Shown here: positions 51,111 to 63,030 of the stretch, in pieces | Layout: every line of letters begins with the position of its first letter | How positions within the stretch are numbered: position 1 is the first letter of the stretch | Origin: Adineta vaga | Taxonomy: Eukaryota; Rotifera | DNA length: 64,000 nucleotides | Assembly (NCBI GenBank): GCA_021613535.1 | Contig: CP075493.1 | Location: 2,108,001-2,172,000 of the forward strand | Direction of reading: 5' to 3' | The notes under the pieces: generated by a model | Seen by the model: only the letters and a program-made list of their open reading frames with translations | Database searches by the model: none | What the model was told of the DNA's origin: nothing | Made by a program: the position numbers and the translations under genes

Positions 51111-51621
51111 CTATTCAAATGAAATCCAGCTGTTAGTAATTGGTCATCATCACTTATTATGGGTGTAGCGAAGGCCCGGCCAGTAGGCAAAGCTCAAAAT
51201 GAGGGTGTAGCGAAAATCTGTAATTCTTTAGAGAAGATCCTGTTCTTTCTTCAGAACCCAGCTCGCAATGCAGCGATTAAGATCTCCATTTTCACACAAA
51301 CCTTGCTGGCCAAACGCGACGTCAAATATTCGTACATCAGATATTTCCATAGCAAGAACTACTCTCCGCATCAGTGTTGTTAAGCATTGACTATAACCCA
51401 ATTCATCCTAATTCCTCAATTTCTGAAAGATACACTGCTCTATTTTAAGAAGGATACCCAGCGTAATGGTATTATGACATCACTCAGATATTTTAATGAT
51501 ATATAAATCATTCGAATCGATATGAAATGAAAGATTATAATATACTGACTCTTTTTTCTTTCCAACCACGAAAAAGTAAATTCATGATTAAAAAACGAAA
51601 ATCAGATGTATATGAATGTTT

Positions 51622-51629
51622 GTTCAACA
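51622..51629. repeat. Left 8-bp target-site duplication
   Basis: GTTCAACA immediately before the element; the right copy at 52736-52743 is GCTCAACA (7 of 8 match). Confidence 0.6.
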
Positions 51630-52735
51630 CAGGGCTGCCATCTGTACCCCATTTTAACGATTTGTACCTCAGAGGTACAACATTTGTACCCCATTTGCGC
51701 TATTTGTCTTTGCACAAAATTACAAGCATCTGTGATTAAAATCAATAAATGTATTGACTCTAGTTAACATATTGATTCGCGAAAAGACACGAAAAGTCAA
51801 TTTCAGTCATATAAAGCACGTATTATCACCAAATAGAAGCTCGATGTCAAGTGAAGGAGTTGCTACTCAGTTGAGGATACGATTAAATATCAAGATAAAA
51901 CCAAAAATTTGTACTCTTTTTTAGAATCTCAACCAGAACACATTAGATCTGCTAAAAGCAAACAGAAATATTGCTCTACAGAAAAAGGTCTATTACTTAA
52001 TGCAAACACAGAAGACTTTCTTTAAGTAGCCATAGTTTTAGACGACATCAGAGAGTTTGATGTCTTGTGGATCGAAAGATTGGGTTCCTGGAAGACGGCG
52101 CAGAATGCAAATATTTTTAATTGTTTTCCTATCAGGTGAAATAACATTTTGTCTGAGAGTTTTGGAATTATTCTTCGAGTTAGCGAAAAGTATGTCGTAG
52201 GCCAATCCTGGACTGGCCTGAATCTTAGTATGGCCTGCGACAAGTATATGCAACCTTCCTAGGCTTTTTCACAGAATTTCGAAAATCTTCAATAAATGTT
52301 TACAAAAATCTTTAAAAATCAAGGCGAATTCCTAAAAGTGTTTGAACATTTGAAATTCTTTTGGAAAATTTTCTAAAAGTTACTGATGTCTATGACGTTT
52401 CTCCGCAATCAAAATATCTCTGTAGTCAATCCGCCAAAAAATTTCTGACTATGTGCTTGGCTTTAAGTAAATATTTTAGTCTTTTTGAACAAATATATAG
52501 CGAAAAAAGATGCATTCGTGAACTACTTGTTTCGAATATAAAAGCTAGAATTCGAAGATTATTTTCAGAACAGAGAAAAATACCCAAAATAGAGTTTTTA
52601 CTTTAAAAAAACTCTTTTTCAAATAGATCTCTCATTGGTAGTTCCTATAACTCACGCAAAAAACTGTGTACCTCATAACGCACCCCATTTAAGAATTTTT
52701 GTACCCCACCTTAAGCCTAAACAGATGGCACCCTG
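51630..52735. mobile_element. hAT-like DNA transposon remnant
   Basis: The termini are short imperfect inverted repeats: CAGGGCTGCCATCTGT on the left and the reverse complement of CAGGGTGCCATCTGT on the right. Sub-terminal GTACCCCA motifs recur on both sides. Eight-bp flanking duplications and a CAGGG terminus are typical of the hAT superfamily. The 1.1-kb interior has only short frames (for example 52022-52243 - and 52361-52606 +), so no intact transposase is present. It is a non-autonomous or decayed copy; the hAT assignment rests on ends and duplication length only. Confidence 0.65.
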
Positions 52736-52743
52736 GCTCAACA
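52736..52743. repeat. Right 8-bp target-site duplication
   Basis: GCTCAACA, matching GTTCAACA at 51622-51629 except for one base. Confidence 0.6.
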
Positions 52744-54182
52744 TCATTATTTATGTGCAATATTGATGAAAATGAACAAAATTGCATAAATAGAAAATTA
52801 TTTTGCATCGTCTTAATTATATATTAATGGAATATAACAAACGAGATTTCTTTCTAGATATATACAGTACATAGTTTCAATTATTTTATTACAGTTAGAA
52901 GTGAACAAAATACTTTACATATTTTCTTCTTTTATTATTCACATAATTCTTTATACTACTATTCAATTCAATTCCATCATTTATAATTAAAAACTCTGAT
53001 TTTAATGTCAATATGATTCTATCCATACTTAGAAAGTCGATACTTATTCACCTTCGATCATAATTATGAAATTAATTAAATGAATTTGTTAACTTATGTA
53101 AATTCTTTCGAAGATCGTTAATCTAATATCAGTAATGCATTAATAATTATAACAACGTTTAAATATGAGTCATGTGAATATTTCATCATAGATAAAAAGC
53201 TTTTCTTGAGTGTTCTTTGTTGGAAAAGATTTGATAAGAGAGCGAAAAAATAAAATTTTAATTGAAATGAAAATATTTTTCAATGTCTTCTTATTCTCCG
53301 ATTGATAAAACTCATTTGAAATTCTTAACGAGTTGAATATTTTCTATTTCATTTTTGTTATTATAGGATGAAAATATAATCAAGAATTTTCTCTTTTTTC
53401 TATGAATTATCTAAAAATGTTCGATAAAAAGAAATATTTGACAATTTAATTCAAAGTTAGTTTTTTATTTTGAAATAAATGAAATCTTGAAAACAAATTA
53501 TATGACAAACAGAAAATTTACTTTTATCGAATTGTTCGTTTTTTTAGATATACGAAACTTTCCACGTGGAATTTTAGACGATAACAACAAGTTTTGTATC
53601 GTTACTTTAGAAAAAAACATTTCATGTCTTTTCTTTGCATATAAAGAGAAATATTTATTATTTCATTATAAATTTGATTAATTTTCCTAGGAAACATAAA
53701 GTAAATCATCAAAGTTCTAGATAGTTTATCCATGTTCAGGATAATGTAAAAAAAATCTAATTTTATGAATTGATTTATATACTAAAAAACTAATGAGAAT
53801 ATTCATTATTCTACTGCTTGTTCTCAAATTAATATTTATTATATAAAGATGAAAAGATGTTACTTGAACTGTATATATTATCATCGATTTATAATGTATC
53901 TGTTGATATAAACAAAAAAGAATTTTTTTCCAACTTTCAAGTCGTCATGTATTAGTAAAGACTAAGAACAAAATGATAAGAAACTTGTCTTCGTTACTTT
54001 TGTTTTCACTTTTATCATATTTGTTTTCGTCGATTTATTCAAGTGTCGTTAAATTGATAACAATAAAAAGTTATATGAAAAGAAGAAAGACTTACAAAAG
54101 TAGCATCTTTTCTCTACTCTCTCATTATAATAACTTCTTCAACTAATTTTACACTACAAAATTCGCATTAGAAACAAAGTTA
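52744..54182. repeat. 5' flank of the ART-TPR gene, partly repeated elsewhere
   Basis: Non-coding. The part at about 52860-52955 resembles 58602-58690 (shared TTTCAATTATTTTAT and GTAGAAGTGA-type words). The part at about 53490-53670 resembles 61020-61210 (shared ATGACAAACAGAAA, GAATTGTTCG/GAGTTGTTCG and TTTGCATATAAA). These are diverged direct repeats. Confidence 0.55.
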
Positions 54183-56321
54183 ATGACAAGTAGCAAATCA
54201 ACATCAGTTTCAAAGGAAACACATAGACGTCATCGTCGTCTTGATATTCAAAAGATCCAAAATGTGCTACTTATATGGTTAGATAGCAACATCGATGACA
54301 ATAACGAGGATTGTCAAAATACCATGACACAACTTCGACATATCGTCAACGATCTGAATATTTATACAGATGGTGATAGATGCATTCAATTCATTGAAAC
54401 CATCAAAGATCGTAAAGGATGTATGATTATTTCAGGTTCACTTGGACAGCTTATTGTACCTCAGGTACATGACTTGTCTGAAGTGGACTCCATTTTCATC
54501 TTCTGTGGCAACAAACAACGACATGAAGGATGGGCAAAAGAATGGCCAAAGATCAAGGGAGTCTTCACAGATATCAAACCTATATGTGAAGCTCTCAAAC
54601 AAGCAGCAGCACAATGTGAACAAAATGCTGTATCAATGAGTTTCGTGTCATCTGGCAAAAAGTTGGATCAACTAGATCCTTCTTTCATGTACACTCAGAT
54701 CCTCAAGGAGATCATAATGACCATCAAATTCGACGACACACATATTCGAGATTACGCCAATTATTGTCGTGATGGTTTTAATGATAACAAAGAAGAGTTG
54801 AAAAAAATTAAACAGTTAGAGCGGCAATATCATAGTAGAACACCTATCTGGTGGTATACTTATGAATGTTTCTTATATCCAATGCTCAATCGTGGAATTC
54901 GAATGATGGATGGCGACATCATGACACGAATGGGTTTCTTTATTAATGATCTACATCGACATATCGAATCCGTGCATGAAGAACAACATATTGATCATGT
55001 TTTCACAGTTTATCGTGGACAAGGATTATCAAAGGCAGATTTCCATCAACTAAAGCAAACAAAAGGTGGATTACTATCATTTAACAACTTCTTATCCACC
55101 AGCAAGGATATAGATGTTTCACTTTTATTTGCCAAAGAGAATATTAGTAATCCAGATTTGGTGGCAATTTTATTCGTAATGACAATTGATCCAAAACAAT
55201 CAACAACAACATTTGCATCAATTCGTCATCTTAGTGCCATTGAGGATGAGGATGAAGTGCTATTTTCAATGCACAGTGTGTTTCGTATTCAGGATATCAA
55301 ACAAATGGGTGGAAACAATAAACTCTTCGAAGTGAGTTTGACACTGACCAGTGATAGTGACAAAGATTTACATGCACTGACTGAGCGCATACGAGAAGAA
55401 AGTTTTCCAAACTCGAGAGGGTGGTACAGATTGGGTTTAGTACTAACTAAACTGGGTCAAAATGATAAGGCTGAAGAGATTTATGAAATGCTACTTGATC
55501 AAGCAACGAAGGAGAGTGACAAGGCACCAATTTATCATCAACTTGGTTGGATCAAAAACAATCGAGGAGAATATGAAGAGGCAATTGGATTCTATCAAAA
55601 ATCACTTGCTATCTATGAGAAAACTCTTTCTCCTCAAGATCCTAGTTTGGCTTCATCTTACAACAACATCGGTTTGGTGTATGGCAAGATGGGTGACTAT
55701 CCAAAAGCACTTTCATCTCTTGAGAAAGCCCTTGCAATTTGGCAACAATCACTTCCTCCAAATCATCCTGATTTGGCTTCATCTTACAACAACATCGGTT
55801 TAGTGTATTTCAACATGGGTGACTATCCAAAAGCACTTTCATCTCATGAAAAAGCCCTTGCAATTAGTCAACAATCACTTCCTCCAAATCATCCTGATTT
55901 GGCTTCATCTTACAACAACATCGGTTTAGTGTATTTCAACATGGGTGACTATCCAAAAGCACTTTCATCTCATGAAAAAGCCCTTGCAATTAGTCAACAA
56001 TCACTTCCTCCAAATCATCCTGATTTGGCTTCATCTTATGGCAACATCGGTTTGGTGTATGGCAAGATGGGTGACTATCCAAAAGCACTTTCATCTCATG
56101 AAAAAGCCCTTGCAATTTGGCAACAATCACTTCCTCCAAATCATCCTGATTTGGCTTCATCTTACAACAACATCGGCGCAGTATATGAAGCCATGAAGAA
56201 CTATTCAAAAGCCTGTTCATTTTATGAGCGTGCTGTACAAATTACAGAAAAATCCTTGCCTTCAGGACATCCTAATCTTCGAATGTATAGAAATAACCTT
56301 GCAGACATGAAAAAGAAATAA
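54183..56321 (+). CDS. ADP-ribosyltransferase-like domain fused to tetratricopeptide repeats
   Basis: An intronless 712-residue ORF. Residues 1-200 form an N-terminal domain I cannot name. Residues about 215-390 carry an arginine-ADP-ribosyltransferase-like fold with the R-S-E signature: R278 in VYRGQG, STS at 305-307 in LLSFNNFLSTS, and the ExE glutamates in EDEDEVLF (356 and 358). From about residue 409 come TPRs, including five 42-residue kinesin-light-chain-like units (LASSYNNIGLVYGKMGDYPK type) at 55647-56276. Such ART-TPR fusions are strongly expanded in bdelloids; targets are unknown. There is no signal peptide, so it is probably cytosolic. Lack of introns, gene-poor surroundings and identical repeat units suggest recent turnover. 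Activity is inferred from motifs only. Confidence 0.88.
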   Translation: MTSSKSTSVSKETHRRHRRLDIQKIQNVLLIWLDSNIDDNNEDCQNTMTQLRHIVNDLNIYTDGDRCIQFIETIKDRKGCMIISGSLGQLIVPQVHDLSEVDSIFIFCGNKQRHEGWAKEWPKIKGVFTDIKPICEALKQAAAQCEQNAVSMSFVSSGKKLDQLDPSFMYTQILKEIIMTIKFDDTHIRDYANYCRDGFNDNKEELKKIKQLERQYHSRTPIWWYTYECFLYPMLNRGIRMMDGDIMTRMGFFINDLHRHIESVHEEQHIDHVFTVYRGQGLSKADFHQLKQTKGGLLSFNNFLSTSKDIDVSLLFAKENISNPDLVAILFVMTIDPKQSTTTFASIRHLSAIEDEDEVLFSMHSVFRIQDIKQMGGNNKLFEVSLTLTSDSDKDLHALTERIREESFPNSRGWYRLGLVLTKLGQNDKAEEIYEMLLDQATKESDKAPIYHQLGWIKNNRGEYEEAIGFYQKSLAIYEKTLSPQDPSLASSYNNIGLVYGKMGDYPKALSSLEKALAIWQQSLPPNHPDLASSYNNIGLVYFNMGDYPKALSSHEKALAISQQSLPPNHPDLASSYNNIGLVYFNMGDYPKALSSHEKALAISQQSLPPNHPDLASSYGNIGLVYGKMGDYPKALSSHEKALAIWQQSLPPNHPDLASSYNNIGAVYEAMKNYSKACSFYERAVQITEKSLPSGHPNLRMYRNNLADMKKK
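55647..56276 (+). repeat. Five tandem 126-bp TPR-coding units
   Basis: Units start at 55647, 55773, 55899, 56025 and 56151. Units 2 and 3 (55773-55898 and 55899-56024) are identical base for base; units 1 and 4 differ at few sites; unit 5 is diverged in its second half. The pattern points to recent unit duplication or gene conversion. Confidence 0.93.
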
Positions 56322-59300
56322 TTCGTGTTGTATTCTATTTTTCTGTAATGAAAAGAAAACTATTAAATGAATGAATCGCGCGGGTACAGAAAAACTCTAC
56401 TCACTGTTTGAAAAACACTAACTGGGCAGTATCACCCACCGTATTAGACATGTATATATATTGCTAGAAAAGACCTACACGGTTATGTTTGCTGGTATCA
56501 AACACAACAAGAAGAATTTTTCTGCGTTGAGTGTGAAAGAATAGCCACTCAACAGACTTGTAACAATAAAGTACATATATTTGATGAATAATTCATTTGT
56601 GTTCCGGCAAAAGAATCATTTATCGTATAAATGCATAGAGAAGAAGAAAATCGAAAAAGAATATATATCATTTTAAAATAGTGTGGAACAGTTCACTATT
56701 TTAAGATCAGTATAGACTGAATGACAAGTGAAAGTCTGTTTATATATGGTAGTGTAATTATATCAGACGAGAAAAATCATTTTATCTTGTATTGATGTAT
56801 GAAAAGACGGAGCGGGCAGCATTAATAGATAAGAAACATAAAATCGATTATTCTTTATCTTTGTAAGATATTTCCCTTCATTAAAATCCGTAATTTGTAT
56901 ACTCGCAGAATGTTTAAATCTAATCGCGAGGAAGAAAACATGTCACTTTTTGATAATGCTGCAAGAATTAATATAATTCTATGTGTATAACATTTCCTAG
57001 GGCCGACGGAACGTTTTCAAATAGGACAAGGCTCAGTCAATGGCGAATTGAAGGAGATGAGGGGGTGGTTGCGATCGCACCTTATTAAAAGTTTTTTTTT
57101 AATAAATCAAGCCCAAAATAAGTCGAAATAACCTTTATTAGACTTCAAGTGGTTTGTAACCTAAATCGCACCCAGTTATAAAAATAATAGATCCACCACT
57201 TTGCTCAGTTAAACCCTATATATTGTGCGCCAAACTTGTTTTCTGCTTTTACTAAACAAATGAAAAGTTCTGAACACAAAACTGTAGTTTGAAATGCGAA
57301 CTATTTATTTGTGTTGTGATTTTCGAAACAAAGTACTATCTCCTTCCCAGATAGACAAAACTTGTTAAAATACGCGTTGAAATTTCGTTATAACAGCGTT
57401 TTTACGAATTTTAAGCTATTTTCAAAGATATGATAACTACTTATTTCACATTAGGTCATATGTCCAAAAAATGCTTGTCTTCTTTCTTTTGATGATAAGA
57501 TGTGGAAGAATTATAGCACAGAAGCTCGCATTTCGAAATAAGAGGTACTTTTGATCCAAAAAAGACGATAAAGATGATATTGCTAGTTCTGAAAAAGCTC
57601 CAGGTTATTCATGTTTGGTAATTCATATGCATTACGAGGAAATGTGGACTGCCATTCAGATTCATTAGTTGAGTTCGTTGGACGATCAATAAAATCGACC
57701 AAAAAATGTCATCAGCAGAATTTTCTGTAGGAAACGAGGATTTTTTGTCTCTTAACTTTTCAGTAAAATTCAAGAATTGATCTAGCAGAACGTTTCATCG
57801 ATATAGTTTGTTAAAATCTAAACGTTGACATAGATGATATACCCGGAAGAGATTACTTCTTGTCTAGTAAACATTTATGAAAACATGAACTCGGATTTTA
57901 TTAAGAAGAAAGAAGAGCACTCTTATAGTTTTCTGTCACTCTTGTCACTCTAGCTAACATACGATTTCTGAAACAATTTCGTCGAAACTTTGATAATTAT
58001 TTTAAGTTTCATTTGATGATTAAAATAAAGCTATTGATAAGACGATAAAAGAAATTTAGTCGAAGATGCCTAATTTGTTTGTTTCAGTCATATAATTCTA
58101 CTGTTCATTCAGATAGAACATTGTCTTTTTTCTGTAAATAAACTAAAAGATGTCATTAGAAATCATATTTACATAGTTTATTAGGTCCAGTTTCACATCA
58201 ATGTTCTAATTTTCTTCAATAGAGATTAAACACAAAGCATACGATAAAGTACAATCTTTGTATTTATATAAAACTATTCTTATCGACCAAGTCGATGTTG
58301 AGTAAATTTCAATATCAGAATCTAAATTCGGGTAAGGATGAGCCTCGCTCAGCCTAGGCGTTCCACCGCCTATAGCATTGCCATTCGTGTCAAAAAATCA
58401 ATGAGAAAATGTTGAATAACACAAACCAATAGATTGTTTCACCATTTTATTAAAGACAAACTTCCACAATTATTCATTGATCGTTCTATCTCTATCCTAG
58501 TAAATAATTAAATTAAATTTGAATGTGATTTTCTGTCATTGTGTTGTGTAGAAATGAATCGATCCTATGCTAATCTATGTATTAATTAGATCCCTTGATA
58601 TACATGGTTTCAATTATTTTATCATAGGTAGAAGTGAGCAACATATTTTATGCGTTTTCTTCTTCGATTTATATCTCGTCTTGCTCTCTTTCTCTCTAAT
58701 TCTATACATTATCATACCATAGAGAAATTTCTCTATTTTTTCCTTTAATGAATACAATCTTTCTTAGAAGAAAGTGCCAACTTTTATTATTATTCGTATA
58801 GGTATTTATAATGACGTTGAATTGAATTTCATCATTCATACTCAAAATGGTTTTGAAAACAAATACTAAGAATATTATAATGTACGCTTTATTCATCATC
58901 TTCAATTAATTCACAAGAAGCAAAAACTCTGTTTTAAACACCAATCTTTTTGATTTAATAAAATTAACACAAAAATGATTCAGTTTGAACTATAAAGATA
59001 AAAGAGCTTTTATATTGATTTCGAAATATAATTTCAAATTATTCATAAATATTTCATCAGAGACAACGAATTTTTCTTCCGTGTTGTTTTTTTATTGGAA
59101 AAGATGAAGATTGTTCCTTAAAACTTATCTTTTGATTGATAGGAAAAAGAAATCAACTTGACGTTTCTTACTAAAATTAAATTCGAGTTTTATTATTATT
59201 TGATTCATTTTTCGAAGATTTCTCGCAAAAAAATCTGATATCAGTAATTTAAATTATTAACGACTCGGATATTTTAAAAGTCATTTATGCAACTTTAATA

Positions 59301-61343
59301 TGGAAATAGAATCAATTAGAATATAATATTCCAGTAACTGACTTCATGATTATTTTGATTTCTAGTCAACTGATGATAGAAAAAGATAGATAAAGCATGA
59401 AAGTTTTCGTTTATTTCTGATGAGTAATGTAAAAGAAATCTTATTCTATAAATTGATCTGTGTATCGCTCGCTATGAATGAGAAATAATTTTATCTTGTA
59501 TTCATCTATGAAAAGACAAGGCGAATAACATAAATAGAGAAGAAAACACATTTTTGCTATCATCTTGGAATTTTCCGTCGTCACAAAATCGATCGACCCT
59601 TTTCATCTATACAAGGATATTTTTGAGGACAACCTCAGAGTTTAAGCGATATGAAACTAAAGCTATTAAGATAAGATAATCAATATTTTCTAAATAATTG
59701 TATAACGGATATGTCGGACCAAAGTTTTTGTGAAAGATCTATTAAGTATCAGCTGCAATAAAATGAAGAATTTTATAAATATTTTATCTTAAAAGACATT
59801 CTATTCGATTACAAATTATTAATCTAAATTTATTTTTGACTTTAATGACGTCTATATGAATATTCCAAAAGACAAAAAAAGCACATTATATTATTTTCTA
59901 TGTCGAAATTAATGATTGATGATAATTTTAATCTTTTTCAAATGAAATTATTAATTTTTATCACTCTGTTCTCATCTGAAAATTTTTCCTAGATGAAGAT
60001 TTTTTTCCATAAATTTTCGAGAATTTATTTATTCGATAAAAATTAAACGAAAATATTCCGAAATAAAACATAGATTGAACAGTTAATTTGACATTTTTTT
60101 CTGTTAAATTTGTTTTAAGGAGTAAGAATGCAACAATTCCAATTCTAGAATTGATCTAGAATTGGAATTAATGCATCTCTAATGATTTCGAATTTCTTTA
60201 TATTTCATATCGTCAATTATTAATGAAATTATTTATTAAATATCTTTGTTATATTATTCTTTGTGATACTCAGATCAATCAAATTTGAATCATAATCAAC
60301 GAAGAAAATACAATGTAAAACTTTTTGTTCGTATCTTTTATGATCTCAAAAATGAACATATATCAACATCTAACTTACTCTTTCAAAAGATACACGTTTT
60401 ATCAAATTTCAATTGACTAAACTCGTCGATATATGATGGATAATAACTTCAAAATTTTACATAAGTAATCAAAATTCCTTTAAAAGAAAACATTGATCTG
60501 AATATTCTGATATAGAAATACATACAGTTCGATCAGATAAATGCAATGATGAAATCTTTTTAGCAGTTTCTGGATTTCTTTTGCAAAATATATTTCGAAT
60601 AAGTATGATTGGATGAGATCTTTATTAATCAAATGTTTAAAAAATATCTACAACATTGACGAGAAATTGAAAGCAATCGATCAAACGTTTTTCTTCATTT
60701 GTTTTGTATTCAGCATAATCAAGAGAACCTCAGATGCAAATAAAGATATTGTCTTATGAATGTTATAAATTTTCAACCAGAATTCATTAGACCTATTTCT
60801 TCTTACGTATTCTTAAGTATTTGAGAAGCAAAGTACCGGGAAAAGAAGCTATTCTAGAAATGAGTACTTAAAATTTACTCGCATTTTTCGAAGATTTTGT
60901 CGCAACAAAATCTCGTATTTAATATAGAACTATACGATCAAGAATAGTTACTTTTTACGATAGAACTATGGTGAAGAAGAGAACTTATCCAAAAAAATTT
61001 GATTCAACATGAATTTCTCTATTTTGAAAATAGATTGAATGACAAACAGAAATTTTATTTTTATCGAGTTGTTCGTTTTTTTGTTATTCAAAATTTATCA
61101 CGTGGAGTTTTAAAAATGTTAACAACAAACCTTTTGTCTTTACTTGTGAAAAAACATTTGTTGTCTTTTTTTGCATATAAACAGAGGTATTTATTATTTA
61201 TAATACATTTGATCAATTTCTTCAAAAAAATATATTCAAGTTTCTGACTTCACAGGAGAAGGCTAGCAACTAACGTCTGTATACTCCCACATCCTCAAGA
61301 TTCCACTTGAGCAGATGCCACGTTTATTTACATTCTTTTAAAT
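56322..61343. other. Five-kilobase gene-poor region with diverged repeats
   Basis: No supported gene in any frame. The 3' flank at about 56755-56850 resembles 59475-59570 (shared ATTTTATCTTGTATT...TATGAAAAGAC). The block 58600-58960 resembles the ART-TPR 5' flank. The words TTTTTCGAAGATTT...TCGCAA recur at about 59211 and 60885. A perfect hairpin lies at 60135-60169. The area looks like decayed repeats or remains of duplicated ART-TPR-type loci. Confidence 0.5.
60135..60169. repeat. Perfect inverted repeat, 15-bp arms with 5-nt loop
   Basis: AATTCCAATTCTAGA, loop ATTGA, TCTAGAATTGGAATT. It stands in non-coding AT-rich sequence. It could be a cruciform-prone site or the core of a tiny foldback element. 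Confidence 0.85.
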
Positions 61344-61996
61344 GAAAGTGTTGCTCTGGCAAATCAGTGTTGCCACCGATTTGCACGATTTCGTCATCGC
61401 AACATGTATTTTTTCGTAATTATATTTACCTCTTGGTAATTTGTAATAAGCAATTTATCTACACAGTGTGTGAACCACGACATCTACTCTGTCTCTACAC
61501 TTTGTACTTTAGCATCATTCACCTACGACGTCAACAGGTTTTAACAAGTACCAGATCTTCTCGCATCTATTCTTGTGCCAACCACTGATGGAAGACATGC
61601 ATCATTAATTAATTTTTCATTATTGTTTATTCTTGTTGTGACGAAAGAAGAACAATAGACATTTATGTTCATTGTACTCATTCATTATCAGTCATTCGAT
61701 AACCGACGATGCATATCAGAGAATCATTATCATTAATACAACTGAAGATCGTGTTCAATTCTGATATGCAGGGTTCATTTGAATACATGATGTGATACTG
61801 GAACACCCCTATTTTGTTTGCTTCTTTCAAAACAATAGATGTAAGGACACTAAAAACCTCTTGCTGCACACCTCATCTAGACAAGTTATTTATTACAATT
61901 TACCAAGAGGTAAATATCCTAACGGATAAAATACTTGTTGCGATGACGAAATCATGCGGATCGGTGGCAACACTGATCTGCCAGAGCGACACTTTC
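61344..61996. mobile_element. Element with about 115-bp terminal inverted repeats (MITE/foldback type)
   Basis: The left arm 61344-61458 and the right arm 61882-61996 are inverted copies with few mismatches, sharing words such as GTTGCCACCGAT, ATTTCGTCATCGCAACA and ATTTACCTCTTGGTAA. The 420-bp centre is unrelated unique sequence with only short frames (61678-61869 -). No transposase is present and no clear target duplication was found. It is likely a non-autonomous DNA transposon. Confidence 0.75.
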
Positions 61997-62000
61997 TTTG

Positions 62001-62817
62001 AATGAAAAAAAATATCATCACTTCTTTACATTGCAAAATCAAAGAAACATCAACCGAAAAACGTTTGATTAATTTGTCTCATAAAAATGGAAAGATTGGT
62101 GAGACTGAATTGAGTGTACTCGAAACTCGGCCATAGATCGTTTCGACACGAGCAGTACCATCGAGTTAGGTCCACTTTTACCACAGACATTATACTTGCT
62201 ATGAAATCATTCGTATTAATAGGTTGATTACAAATTGTACATGTACATCGAAAATCTTTAATTACGAATATTCTATAAGTCACTCAAGATAGAATATTTT
62301 GACAGAGAGAAAGTCTCCCAAAGCTAAGAAGAAAGGATATTTTATATTAAGATATTTTATGAGAATATAAATTTTTATCCATTTTCGATCTTCTCTCATC
62401 CACACTCTCAAGTTTGATTACTGTTAGTTGTAAAATGGCTTCGAGAGAAGATCACACGTTCTCGTCACTGTAAAACAAAAACGTATGTGTCTCTATCAAC
62501 CTCATGATATATCCAATGTTTTTATTTTAACATGCAATTACAATTGTTCTATGACACATATTCTATATCCGCTAATCTTATTAAGTAATACAAATGAAAT
62601 AAGAAAGTATAAAATCGTAATGGAAGAGAATGTCGATGAACTATATTTTTCGTTTTCTGTAAACATATACATACACATTTGATTCTTTTGTAGATCATTG
62701 TTATGTTAAGTTTGCTTTAACTACAATTACATATTGAAAAAAAAGGAGTGAAGCTTATCATCTGAGATTCTTCGTATTGTACATCATAGAATATTTATAA
62801 AAATATTTTTATTTTGG
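62001..62817. other. Intergenic, no gene supported
   Basis: A minus-strand frame at 62050-62283 contains CTCTICNQPINTN and WYCSCRN, which superficially resembles a zinc-binding knuckle, but there is no splice or family support. Confidence 0.4.
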
Positions 62818-63030
62818 GCTCCAAAAAAGAAAGGTGGCAAGAAGAAAACGGGAAAGAAAGGATCGAAATGACCAGTCATCTTTGATGGCCGTCCAGCCGC
62901 TGAGGTATATCAATTAATTATTGAGTTATTTCTTCTTCAACAAGAAATTCTTGTGTATCTATAGATGACAAAAGAAGAATTAGAAGATCATTTAGTTCAT
63001 ATCCGTGAAGAACTTGAGAATAATATATGA
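62818..63030 (+). pseudogene. Decayed 5' fragment of GAS8/DRC4 (nexin-dynein regulatory complex subunit 4)
   Basis: Two exon-like pieces remain. The first (62818-62904) reads APKKKGGKKKTGKKGSK, then a TGA stop, then PVIFDGRPAAE, and ends at a GT. The second (62965-63030, after TCTATAG) reads MTKEELEDHLVHIREELE before losing similarity. This is the N-terminus of GAS8/DRC4 as I recall it (APKKKGK..., then MSKEQLEEHxxRIREEL). The start codon region reads TTGGGCT instead of ATGGCT, and the rest of the roughly 470-residue coiled coil is missing. It is a non-functional fragment, probably a truncated duplicate. The intact gene would be elsewhere. Confidence 0.7.

Noticed and set aside
54442-56220. 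Several frames overlapping the ART-TPR gene on both strands
   Set aside because: Shadows of the repeated TPR coding sequence.
62050-62283. Possible zinc-knuckle protein (CTCTICNQPI...WYCSC)
   Set aside because: Cysteine spacing fits no family I know and there is no splice or start support.
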